Assembly: GCA_963800135.1 (NCBI GenBank) | Contig: CAWCZR010000004.1 | Coordinates: 1-64,000, forward strand | From: DASPSM01 sp963800135 | Lineage (GTDB): Bacteria > Planctomycetota > Planctomycetia > Planctomycetales > Planctomycetaceae | DNA: 64,000 bases | Reading direction: 5' to 3' | In this document: positions 18,538 to 27,312 of the stretch, piece after piece | Numbering within the stretch: the stretch's first letter is position 1 | Layout: each line of letters starts with the position of its first letter | The notes under the pieces: generated by a model | The model's input: the letters and a program-made list of their open reading frames with translations, nothing else | The model's database searches: none | What the model was told of the DNA's origin: nothing | Made by a program: the position numbers and the translations under genes

Positions 18538-19191
18538 TCAGACCCGAACGAGGTAACCGTGCCCCCGCCGTGTAGTGATGAATTCGGGCCCCAGTTTCCT
18601 GCGGACGTTCGACACGTGAACGTCGACGAGATTTGACAGGCTGTCGTCATTTTTGCCGAACAGGTGTTCGTTGATCATGCTGCGCGTGACGAGTCGCCCC
18701 GCGTTCAGCGCAAGCAGCTCAACCAGCGAGTATTCCCGGGCGGTTAATTCAATCTCGGCCCCGTTGCGGGAGACGGACCGGGAACCCATGTCGATCAGGA
18801 CCCCTTTGACTTCGATCACCGGATGCGGCTGGCCGGCCGTCCGGCGGATGAGAGCCCGCAGCCGAGCCCGCAGTTCGGCGAGTTCGAACGGCTTGGTCAG
18901 GTAATCGTCGGCTCCGCCCTCGAGGCCGCGAACCCGGTCGCTCACGCGGTCCTTGGCCGTCAGGATCAGCAAAGGGACTGACTTGACATGCCTCAGCCGC
19001 TCCAACAAGGTCCAACCGTCGAGCTTGGGCAGCATGAGGTCCAGGACGACCGCCTCGTAATCCCAGTTTGTGGCCTTGGACAGCCCCTCCTCACCGTCCT
19101 CGGCCGTATCCACCCTGTAGCCCTCGTCCCGCAAGGTGCAGGCGATGACGTCCAGCAGGTCGGGATCGTCCTCGACGACAAGGATTCTCAT
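18538..19191 (-). CDS. OmpR/PhoB-family response regulator
   Basis: 217 residues. Receiver domain 1-120: acidic pocket EDD at 7-9, phospho-acceptor Asp51 in VVLDLMLPKLDGW, conserved Thr/Lys in LLILTAKD and DDYLTKPF. DNA-binding winged helix 125-217: ELTAREYSLVELLALNAGRL, LFGKNDDSLSNLVDVHVSNV, RRKLGPEFITTRRGHGYLV. All expected residues are present. The usual partner histidine kinase is absent: nothing follows on this strand for 440 bp. It may answer to a kinase elsewhere or be a remnant of a two-component operon. Confidence 0.9.
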   Translation of the reverse strand: MRILVVEDDPDLLDVIACTLRDEGYRVDTAEDGEEGLSKATNWDYEAVVLDLMLPKLDGWTLLERLRHVKSVPLLILTAKDRVSDRVRGLEGGADDYLTKPFELAELRARLRALIRRTAGQPHPVIEVKGVLIDMGSRSVSRNGAEIELTAREYSLVELLALNAGRLVTRSMINEHLFGKNDDSLSNLVDVHVSNVRRKLGPEFITTRRGHGYLVRV

Positions 19192-19494
19192 AATGCGGCG
19201 GCACTTTACCCGTCATTCCCCCCGGCCACGAACCCGATCAGGAGTCGGCAGCCGCGCCCTCGGCATCGCGGTTGTGGAGCAGCCGTCCGCCCTTGTTCCG
19301 AGATTTCCCAGGTCGATTCCTCACGCGACGCTGGTGCACGTAGTCAACCCCCAAAGTAGACCGTTCTGATCGGTGAATCAACAATTTTCCCTCTCCCGCA
19401 ACGCCTTCGAGTCGCCCGCGCATTCCACAGAGACCGAGGAAAAGCTGGGGTGAAGACGCCCCTCGCACGCGCGGCCTGAAAGAATGCATCGCCC

Positions 19495-19675
19495 GAATGG
19501 GACAGGCCGCGACATCATTGCGTCGATTAGCATTTAAAGCGGGGGGCGGCGTGGTCTTCGATTACTCGTTGGCTCCCGAGGTCCTCACGCCGCGGAAACG
19601 TGCCGCCTTTGATGCGCTGAGCGAGTGAGTTCGGTCCGCGGGAGAGCCGTTTCAAACAGCCTGCAGAGTTCTGAC
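19495..19675 (+). pseudogene. C-terminal remnant of a class I SAM-dependent methyltransferase
   Basis: The frame reads LRRLAFKAGGGVVFDYSLAP, EVLTPRKRAAFDALSE, TGA, then VRSAGEPFQT. This is the ending of the leucine-carboxyl-methyltransferase-like family, where SGVVFDYA...RAAFDAL...AGEPF is typical. The upstream catalytic part is missing and a TGA stop interrupts the fragment. It lies right before the MFS gene. Confidence 0.45.
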
Positions 19676-19689
19676 GGGAAAGGAAAAGC

Positions 19690-21188
19690 ATGCAGGACGA
19701 CTTGAAGAGAGTTGTGCTGCGCAAAGTCGCCTGGCGCCTGCTTCCCTTTCTGTTTTTGCTTTACATGGTCAACATCCTGGACCGCATCAACGTCGGTTTC
19801 GCCCGCCTGCAAATGCTCGACGATCTCCAGATGGGGGAGCGGGCCTACGCGCTGGGAGCCGGCATTCTCTACATCGGCTACCTCATTTTCGAGATCCCCA
19901 GCAACTTGATTCTGAGCCGCGTCGGCGCCCGGCGCTGGATCGGACGCATCTTGATCAGCTGGGGGCTGATCTCGGCGGCAATGATGGTCGTGCGCGGCCC
20001 CTGGAGTTTTTATCTGCTCCGCGTCTTGCTTGGCTTCGCGGAGGCGGGCTTCTTTCCGGGAATCATCCTGTATCTGACCTATTGGTTCCCGGCCCGCGAG
20101 AGGGCCAGAGCGGTCTCTTTATTCATGATCGGCTCCCCCATCACAAGCATTGTCGGTGCCCCACTCTCGGGAGCAATCCTTCAGTATTTGGACCGAGTTG
20201 GCGGCCTGCGAGGCTGGCAGTGGCTGTTCGTTCTGGAGGGGATCCCCGCAATCGTCCTGGGCGTGATCAGCATATTTTACCTCACGGATCGGCCCGAAAA
20301 GGCGCATTGGCTGGATGAGGAGGAACGCAATTGGCTGACCGCGCAAATCAGCCGCGAAGAGACGTCCCGCCAGCAGCGTCACGGGCTGACCTTGTGGCAG
20401 GCCGCAATCGACCGCCGCGTCTGGATTTTGACGCTGCTTTATTTCACGGTCGCCGGCGCCAGCAACAGCTTGGGCTTCTATTTGCCGAAGTTCGTTCAAA
20501 TCGGTTTTCCGAATCTGGCCGAATTTCGAATCGGCTTGCTCGTCGTCATCCCGAACCTCTGTGCCGTTCCCTGCATGGTTCTCAACGGCATGCACTCGGA
20601 CTGGACCGGCGAACGCCGGTGGCACGTCGCGATCCCGGCCTTGGTCGGCGCCGCGGGTGGGCCCTGGCGGCCTGGTTGAAAGCCCCCGCGCTCTACCTCT
20701 TCGCTTTCGCGCTGGCGCAGGTGGGGATCATGAGCGTCTTGCCGACGTTCTGGTCGCTCCCGACAGCCTTCCTGAGCGGCACGGCCGCAGCGGGAGGGAT
20801 CGCCTTGATCAACTCAGTCGGCAACCTGGGAGGGTTCTTCGGACCCAATTTGATTGGGCAGCTCCGGGCCAGCACGGGGAGTTTTTCACCCGGCATGCTG
20901 GCGGTCGCCGCGACTCTGGTGATCGGCGCCGTGCTGGCCCTCTGCGTTCGAGATGATGACGCCAAACCGGCGAAGTCCGTCGACCTCGCATTGCGTCTGA
21001 GGAAACGTCCCAACGAGCGTCCTTCGCCCCTTCTCGAACTGGCAACGGGCCTGAGGGGTCGGAACAGTTTGACTTCTTGTGCGACCAGCGGATTAAATGT
21101 GCAAACGGCCGTGAACATACTCGAGTCGGACACAGCCGCTCTCGCTGCCGGAAACTCAAGCTTTATCCAGTACGAACAGCCTTCATGA
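19690..21188 (+). pseudogene. MFS transporter of the anion:cation symporter type, frameshifted
   Basis: ATG 19690 with GGAAAGG upstream. The first 330 residues hold about eight membrane helices with the ACS-family start (RLLPFLFLLYMVNILDRINV, FARLQMLDDL), as in transporters for sugar acids, phthalate or tartrate. At about 20655-20670 (GGTGGGCCC) the frame shifts by one and continues as WALAAWLKAPALYLFAFAL to SFSPGMLAVAATLVIGAVLA, the last helices. After RDDDAKPAKS a 60-residue tail without membrane character runs to 21188 and is probably not original. The substrate is unknown. Confidence 0.8.
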
Positions 21189-21611
21189 CGGGGTAGCGAC
21201 TCGACTCCTTTGTCGAGGGTGCCTCGTTTCCTGCCCGCCGGCCGTCACGAGAGCCGATCAGGTCACGCGTGACTTCATTCTTACAATTGGAAACAGCGAT
21301 GTCGGGGGGCGGCATCCTCGCGGGTTCTGTTTGGACATGATGTCCGTTGAATCACACGAACTGAGACGCCCGCGGCATCGCTGGTGCCACGGGCCTCGAG
21401 CGGCGTCGAGACGTTGTCGCTTGGCCAGAAGCCGGCTACAGTCCCCAGAGCCCCTGGATGGATCTCTGAGCCGCTCGCCCGAGGGACCTGCCTGGTGGCG
21501 CGACGAGCCTCGCAACGGGGCGCTGATGCGGCCCAGGGCCCGACCGTCCACCCCTGTGGCATTCTCTTCGTGGGGTTTAAGGCACGTATCGCCTCCGCTC
21601 ACCCATTGGTT
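21189..21611. other. Intergenic, no gene seen
   Basis: No supported gene. A 12-base word CAATTGGAAACA at 21284 recurs at 22311, each preceded by GTGACTTC or similar; it may be a minor repeat. Confidence 0.35.
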
Positions 21612-21998
21612 TCATTCGCGGCGGTAGCCCTGGAACGAGAGAAAAGCGCCCGCAACGAACAACACAACGGCCGCGCCAATCGTCACGCCCGTATAGTGAC
21701 CGACTTTCGCTGCGGCCTCCCCGAGCTGAATAGGAAACAACATCCGGCACAGCCCGCCAATGAGGGCGAGCCAGCCGAGAACGGTCACCAGCACTGGCCA
21801 CGCGGCAACCCGGCGATTGTGCGCACGTACGATGGCAAGGCCAGCGACGAACATGAGGATGCCCGTCACGTAGATAAGGGCTGGGTCGCGAGAGCCTTGC
21901 TCGATCAGCGCGGCCGCAGTGTTGGAGTTCGCCGCTCACACGGCCATCGCGATCAAGGTGGGGCCGATCAGCGCGGCAATTGTCTTCGAGTTTGTCAT
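21612..21998 (-). pseudogene. Small integral membrane protein with one in-frame TGA
   Basis: Reading from ATG 21998 gives MTNSKTIAALIGPTLIAMAV, then TGA at 21936-21938, then AANSNTAAALIEQGSRDPAL and VTGILMFVAGLAIVRAHNRR, LVTVLGWLALIGGLCRMLF and a last hydrophobic helix. The whole would be about 128 residues with four membrane segments, matching a widespread small membrane protein of unknown function. TGG to TGA (Trp) would be a one-base change. Downstream of the stop an internal ATG could still give an 85-residue protein. Confidence 0.55.
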
Positions 21999-22787
21999 TG
22001 GCGCAGCCGTCCTGTCGCGGGATGCGTTTGAGCCAGACTCTAACCCGCTCAACCCGCGTTGGCAACGAGTCTGACGAACGGTCAGCGACCAGACCTCGCA
22101 GGATTCGGATCCGCCCACAATCCGCGTCGATGCTCGCGGGCGTCGGGTTCCGCAGCCGTGAACTCTCCCGGCTTGTCGTACTGCAGGCACCGCTAAGCGA
22201 AACCGACTTGGATCATCTCGGCGTTGCCGAATGGCTCGCCGAGGTCGACTTGGCCGATCACCGAGGGCGATCTCGAAGTGCCTTGCGGTGCATCTGTGAC
22301 TTCCAACACGCAATTGGAAACACGAATGTTACACGCAGGGTCTAAGTCAGGATGCCCGCGTCGACGGATTCGCGGACACGATGTCCAAGCGGCTGGTGGG
22401 CGACTTGTCGCGGCGGCGAGACCCGGCGACTACGCCCTGCTGCGCCTTCCACCCGCCTCGAGAGGCTACGTTCCACGGGTCACGGAGCCGGGGCTCAGTG
22501 CGATTTTCGGGGCCCAGAACGCGTCCCTTTTGCCTGGATGGCTCAATAGGCGTCCAGAAGGCGGACGACGCGAGATAAGCGTCCAAAATCGGCGCCAGCC
22601 CCGGAGCGACGAAGAAGATCACAGTCGGCTCGACCGGTTCGATCGCGGACCGCGGAGTCGCGAGAAGTTCTGCTAGTTTATGGGGCCGGATGGCAGGCCC
22701 GGCGGAGACGGGCAATGGGTCGCGTGTATTTCGCCGACTGGCTCAAAACGCAATCGAGACGGAATCGACAGCTCGCCGCCGTCCAGC
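21999..22787. other. Intergenic, no gene seen
   Basis: Only short overlapping frames with no family resemblance. I found no convincing hairpin, tRNA or gene remnant. Confidence 0.4.
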
Positions 22788-23048
22788 CTATCCCATTCCT
22801 TTCTCTTGAGCCGCGTCGCGTGCGTGCTCAGAATCAACGATCGCGTTTACCACGGCGCTGATTTTCGTCTCGTTGGGAAGCGTCAGAAGGCGTTCGTGGA
22901 GATTGCGAAGCTCGTCGGGTGCCATCTCAAACATTCGCCCGGTTCGGTTGTCGCGATCTAGAGCGGCTGGATCGTGCTCAAAAAGCGTCCTCGTCCGATC
23001 GATAATACTCCCTTTGATCGCGCGTTCAGCAATTTGCCTGTCGTCCAT
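22788..23048 (-). CDS. Hypothetical protein, 86 residues
   Basis: ATG 23048 has GGGA about 10 bases upstream and is preferred over an upstream start at 23090. The protein is hydrophilic and mostly helical: DDRQIAERAIKGSIIDRTR, MAPDELRNLHERLLTLPNE, and ISAVVNAIVDSEHARDAAQ. There is no signal or membrane segment. It could be a small regulator or antitoxin-like protein, but no partner is visible and I do not recognise it. Confidence 0.45.
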   Translation of the reverse strand: MDDRQIAERAIKGSIIDRTRTLFEHDPAALDRDNRTGRMFEMAPDELRNLHERLLTLPNETKISAVVNAIVDSEHARDAAQEKGMG

Positions 23049-23156
23049 ATTGCAAATTCCCTTTCGTAGAAGAGCCCAGCAGCCGCACACTGCTGGCTCT
23101 TTGCTCTTAACTTCCCTACGGATCAGCCAAGGCTACGCAGCTTTCGCAACAGCTTC

Positions 23157-23315
23157 TCAAGCGCGTTCTCGCTGTTTCTTCTCCGCCTGCTGCTTCATGA
23201 CCGCAGTGTAAAGGTCTTCGACGGACCAGAGCGTGTCAACCAAGCCGGCCCGCGTCGCCGGAGTCGGCGTCAGCTTCCCCGCTTGATCTGGGCTGGGGAG
23301 TCGCAGCTCTTTGAC
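23157..23315 (-). pseudogene. Possible transposase C-terminal remnant
   Basis: The minus strand reads LIVRIVKELRLPSPDQ, then KLTPTPATRAGLVDTLWSVE and DLYTAVMKQQAEKKQRERA before a stop at 23157. The pattern TP...AGL.D.LWS.EDL followed by a basic tail resembles the end of IS1-family-like transposases. No terminal repeats or other transposase motifs remain, so this is a tentative call. Confidence 0.35.
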
Positions 23316-23501
23316 GATGCGGACGATCAATCTCGTCGATTGCGGGACCGTTCCGTCTGACGACGTAAAGGAGCAAGGACGACGGGCTTGGCGGACAGCT
23401 CCTTCATATCGGGTACAATGTTCAGCGCGCAGGTCGTCTTCGTCCGCCGAGCCCCGGCAGCGGTCTGGGCGTCATGCTCCCCAAACGGGTTGCAATGTGT
23501 C

Positions 23502-23903
23502 GTGAATGACCCTCAGGCACCTCTGACGACAAACGCGTCGACGCGCGACAACGCCGCACTGTTGATCAGCCAGGATCTCTTCTTTTCCAGCAAGGTCACC
23601 AGCACAGCAAACGAGTTGGGATTTCACGTGGTCGTCGAGGGAAACGTCGTGCAAGCGGTTTTGAAAGTGGCCGCATTGAAGTGTCCCTGTCTCATCGTGG
23701 ACCTGGCGACGCCAGGGCTGAAAGTGGCCGATCTGATAAGCGCGCTGCCAGAGGCAAACCGTCCTAGAGTCATCGCCTTCGGTGCGCATGTCCTGACCGC
23801 GCGACTGCAGGAGGCACGCGAGGCCGGGTGCGACGACGTAATGCCCCGCAGCAAGTTCTCGGTGACACTGCCCGATATTTTGACGCGCTATCTCCAGGTC
23901 TAG
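23502..23903 (+). CDS. Divergent receiver-domain protein
   Basis: 133 residues from GTG 23502; longer upstream reading has no family character. The body follows the receiver fold: ALLISQDLFFSSKVTSTANE (beta1, alpha1), CLIVDLATPGLKVADLISAL with Asp at the phospho-acceptor place, PRVIAFGAHVLTARLQEARE and GCDDVMPRSKFSVTLPDIL, where a Ser replaces the usual Lys-Pro. The acidic pair at the end of beta1 is reduced to one Asp (SQD), so phosphorylation may be altered. The stop is 4 bases before the 734-residue gene, so the two are probably co-translated. Confidence 0.6.
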   Translation: MNDPQAPLTTNASTRDNAALLISQDLFFSSKVTSTANELGFHVVVEGNVVQAVLKVAALKCPCLIVDLATPGLKVADLISALPEANRPRVIAFGAHVLTARLQEAREAGCDDVMPRSKFSVTLPDILTRYLQV

Positions 23904-23907
23904 AGAA

Positions 23908-26112
23908 TTGGGCACCGACACCAGCATCAACGACGATTCCGTGAGGGCCTCGATCGAACAGTCGCTAATGCCGGGGCGATTTTTTCTTGCCGCTGAGGGC
24001 CGACTAAAAATCGACCATCAACCGAATGTGTCGCTTCCCTGGGAAGTTTTTCGTGGACATCTGCTCGACGAATCGAAGACCCGCATGCAGAAAACGTTCG
24101 AGTCCTGGAACGTTTTCGTACAGCCTGCGAACGGAGGGCCTGGCGAACCATTGCTTGCCGTGCTCGTCGCCCCATCGGAGCCGGTCATTCACGTGACTCG
24201 ATCGATATTTTCGTATGTGCAAGAACCTTATGTCACGCAGGAGAACGTTGTTCTGACCCGCGAGATTCGGAAATGGGTCCGGGAACTGGTCGCTACGATC
24301 GACCTGACCGCCACAGGCGGCCGGTGGCCGACTTCCACACGACCCCAACATCCCGCCGCACGGGCCTTGGAGCGAGAGCTCGGCCACGATCTATTGCTGG
24401 CAGTAATTGGAACCAGCCGCTTGCCCGTCACATCGGTCGAATCCCCTCTGCCCGGGTTCTCGCTGGGACGTTACGGCTATTTCCCGAACGCTGTGGCCAG
24501 CGGTGCACCCATCACGACGGCCAAGGAATTGATTGAACGTGGCCTGACGATCGAAACTCCGCCGCTTGAGCGAGCCAAGTTGCTGGAAATGATTCTCCGC
24601 ACTGTCCACGCCAACGAGTTGGGAGAGCTGGCTGAGCGATTTCTCGAACAATGGCAAAGCTTGGGATGGACGAAGGCTGACTTGACCGCAATGCTGAAGA
24701 CTCTCTTCAATCATCTGGCGCTGACGCCATATACCCAATTTGTTGATCGTTTGATCGATCTGCTGCGAGAGCTGGCCCAGCCTGAACGGTTGGGAGTCGA
24801 GGAAATCGTCGACCTGTTGAGCTTCATGTTGCGCTATCTGGCGCGGCATCTGACCGCTTTCGACTTGATTACCTTTCACAACCAGGGCGCGAATTTCCCG
24901 GACGCGCTGATGGTCGACTCCCTTCTGCGGACGTACCTTCAGCTGATTGAATCGCATTCTGATCTGTTCCAGCCGCGAACCGGCGATTCGCAACCCGTCG
25001 ATCGCCGAAAACGGCTCCGTCGGCGAGCCTTACGTCAAGGCTGGCTGATACGAAAAGAGTGTGAAGGGCGTCGCGTGCCCGACGTGCCCACTTCGCCAGG
25101 CGAGAATCGGCGCGTCCTGCCAGAGCCCTTTAACAAGGTGCCGGATCAGCAACTTGCCGATCCGCTGAAACGCCGGAGGACGCTCTTTCAAGGTCAGCCA
25201 GCCGAACAGTTGCTTTCCGATCGAACCCGAGGTGTGCTGCAAATTAGCGTCGACGATCTGGCCGCCACAGGTTGTTCGACTGGGGACCGTCAACCTGCAA
25301 CCGAATTGCCAAAGAGGCCAGATCACGGGGCGACAAGCGAAGCGGCTGTGATGCCGGCGTCCGTGGAACTTCGAGAGCTGGGCATGGCGCTCTACCTGGA
25401 CCGTCCGCTGGGAATCTACAAGGAGCCGGCCGAGGTCGATCGCACTCCGCTATTGTCCTACGCGGCCTTTAGTTTGAAGATCGCCGAATCTCGCCTTCAG
25501 AGCCTTTGCGGGGTACCGCTCGGAAAGGGGGCAGGTGGTCACGCTCCAAGTCGTTCGCAGGTTGAGCTCAGTCAGCTTGTGCAGCGCCTGCAAGAGGCAG
25601 CAGCCACAGACCAAGGTTTTCCCATTTCTCAGTTCGCGGCAGCTCCACGTCCGGGGTCTGTGGGCCTGGAGGATGCCCAGCGTGCCGCAGCCGATTTTCA
25701 AATTCTGCGCACGATGCCGGTCTCGTTTCAACAATTCCTCAGGCATTTTGATCTAAATCGCCTCCACGCCCGATTCCCTGAAATCACCGAGTGGCTGCAC
25801 ACCGCCCAGAATGTATTGGCCATTCGGGACCCCCATGCCGTCGAGTCCAGAGCGGCCGGAATCGCCACAAAACCGGTGCTGACCATCTTCGACCAATGGT
25901 TCCGTCGCCGGTTGGAACTCGGGATGCGGGTCTCAACCGACGTGTCCAAGCGGCTTGCTGCCTCCAATTTGTATGTCGAAATCGCGGGTATTGATTTACC
26001 AGTCGATGGGTTGTGGGTCTTGACCGTTTGGACACGGGACGGAGATCACGATGGTCAACGGCACGACCTCAGCCAAGGACCTGTCCAACTGTTTCCGCGA
26101 CTATGGTGTTGA
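23908..26112 (+). CDS. Large protein of unknown function
   Basis: 734 residues, start 23908 immediately after the receiver-like gene. No signal peptide or membrane span. The N-terminal third contains beta-rich stretches with LLAVLVAPSEPVIHVTRSIF and ALERELGHDLLLAVIGTSRL. The middle is helical (LLEMILRTVHANELGELAER, DRLIDLLRELAQPERLGVEE, DLLSFMLRYLARHL). Around 370-490 it is low-complexity, basic and Pro-rich. The last third is helical again. The final 30 residues look out of frame: the neighbouring frame reads MVNGTTSAKDLSNCFRDYG and ends at about 26157, so a late frameshift is possible. No family recognised. Confidence 0.55.
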   Translation: MGTDTSINDDSVRASIEQSLMPGRFFLAAEGRLKIDHQPNVSLPWEVFRGHLLDESKTRMQKTFESWNVFVQPANGGPGEPLLAVLVAPSEPVIHVTRSIFSYVQEPYVTQENVVLTREIRKWVRELVATIDLTATGGRWPTSTRPQHPAARALERELGHDLLLAVIGTSRLPVTSVESPLPGFSLGRYGYFPNAVASGAPITTAKELIERGLTIETPPLERAKLLEMILRTVHANELGELAERFLEQWQSLGWTKADLTAMLKTLFNHLALTPYTQFVDRLIDLLRELAQPERLGVEEIVDLLSFMLRYLARHLTAFDLITFHNQGANFPDALMVDSLLRTYLQLIESHSDLFQPRTGDSQPVDRRKRLRRRALRQGWLIRKECEGRRVPDVPTSPGENRRVLPEPFNKVPDQQLADPLKRRRTLFQGQPAEQLLSDRTRGVLQISVDDLAATGCSTGDRQPATELPKRPDHGATSEAAVMPASVELRELGMALYLDRPLGIYKEPAEVDRTPLLSYAAFSLKIAESRLQSLCGVPLGKGAGGHAPSRSQVELSQLVQRLQEAAATDQGFPISQFAAAPRPGSVGLEDAQRAAADFQILRTMPVSFQQFLRHFDLNRLHARFPEITEWLHTAQNVLAIRDPHAVESRAAGIATKPVLTIFDQWFRRRLELGMRVSTDVSKRLAASNLYVEIAGIDLPVDGLWVLTVWTRDGDHDGQRHDLSQGPVQLFPRLWC

Positions 26113-26288
26113 TTCACGGCGACATCTCACTTTAGGAATTTTCAATTCAGAGATGTGACGACAGCCGATGCTGAAGTCAGCGACAAAGCCGCTGCGAGCC
26201 CCCTGATTGCCGCCCAGGGAAACTTCCGAGCTGAGACACTGCCGGCGACGCCTGTCACGGACTTTCTTCAGCGAGTTGGGGTCAGTTA

Positions 26289-27188
26289 ATGCCACGCTTA
26301 CATCGGTCCGTACCACAAGGCGAAGTCCCAAGATTCGTCCCGGATCAGCCCCTGCCACCTTACTCGTTTGTTCCTGGGCGCTTCCCGCACCCGGTCAACG
26401 ACCCTCAGGGTCATAGTTATGGTGCCGACCCCCCACCTGCTGAGCTTCTCGACCCGGATCGGTGGCAGATTTGCCGAGCGTACTTGTATGGCGTCGATCT
26501 GTTCAATCACGGCTACTACTGGGAGGCCCACGAGAGTTGGGAAGGGTTGTGGCTAGCATGCGGCCGGACCGGCCGGACCGGCTGGTTTCTCAAGGGGCTG
26601 ATCAAATTGGCTGCGGCGGGGGTAAAAGCCCGCGCGCAAAACCCCCGGGGCATGCAAAGGCACGCCCGGCGCACAGCGGAATTATTCCGGCAGACGGCGC
26701 GGGAACTCGGTGCTGAAGACATACGGTTCATGGGACTTCCCTTGACCGAACTTATTGGATTCGCCGGTGAGATCGCGAACCGAACGATAACGGTAGACAC
26801 GAGTAATCAACACTCGGTCGAGGTCGTTTTCAACTTCGTCCTGCGTCCGGGCTCGCAGATGATGGATTCCCAGGTGGACGACAGCGGCAAAATCAGGGTG
26901 GACAATCAGGAGTTCTCTTGGACCCTGCGTCCAATTCGTGGAAACATGGTGCTCTTGGTCAGCGAGGGTGACCGCGAGCAGCAACTTGAAGCATTCTTTG
27001 ACGATCCCAACTCCTCCGTTGCTGACGATCAAAGCATTTCTCCCGGACGTTGCATCACGTTAAGCCAGATTGAGAGCGTGATTCGCGGTGCTCTTCAAAT
27101 CGGTTGGTGCAAGGACCTCAAGCACCGGCACACACTGCGACTAAACGGTGATGAGTTCTCGCGGGAAAGTGTCAAAAGAAGCACTTAA
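26289..27188 (+). CDS. DUF309 domain fused to a small uncharacterised domain
   Basis: 299 residues. Residues 50-160 carry the DUF309 signature YLYGVDLFNHGYYWEAHESW and GWFLKGLIKLAAAGVKARAQ, a small helical family often called putative metal-dependent or hydrolase-like but without shown activity. About 190-295 is a second domain (GKIRVDNQEFSWTLRPIRGN near its start, ITLSQIESVIRGALQIGWC near its end) that resembles small stand-alone proteins of unknown function in planctomycetes. The fusion is uninterrupted here, though a lost stop codon could have created it. It follows the large unknown gene by about 175 bp. Confidence 0.65.
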   Translation: MPRLHRSVPQGEVPRFVPDQPLPPYSFVPGRFPHPVNDPQGHSYGADPPPAELLDPDRWQICRAYLYGVDLFNHGYYWEAHESWEGLWLACGRTGRTGWFLKGLIKLAAAGVKARAQNPRGMQRHARRTAELFRQTARELGAEDIRFMGLPLTELIGFAGEIANRTITVDTSNQHSVEVVFNFVLRPGSQMMDSQVDDSGKIRVDNQEFSWTLRPIRGNMVLLVSEGDREQQLEAFFDDPNSSVADDQSISPGRCITLSQIESVIRGALQIGWCKDLKHRHTLRLNGDEFSRESVKRST

Positions 27189-27312
27189 CGGCGTTAAATC
27201 GGGCGCGACTCTTGGTGGCTGAGCCCGTCGTCGGTATTGCCGCGTGATGACTCTTCCGGTTCGCCGGCTCCGCTGAGGCTGCCGCCCAATAACCTGGACG
27301 TCACAAAGGTGA

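Noticed and set aside
21284..22322. 12-bp word CAATTGGAAACA repeated at 21284 and 22311
   Set aside because: Too short, with flanks that align poorly; only mentioned as a note in the intergenic entries.
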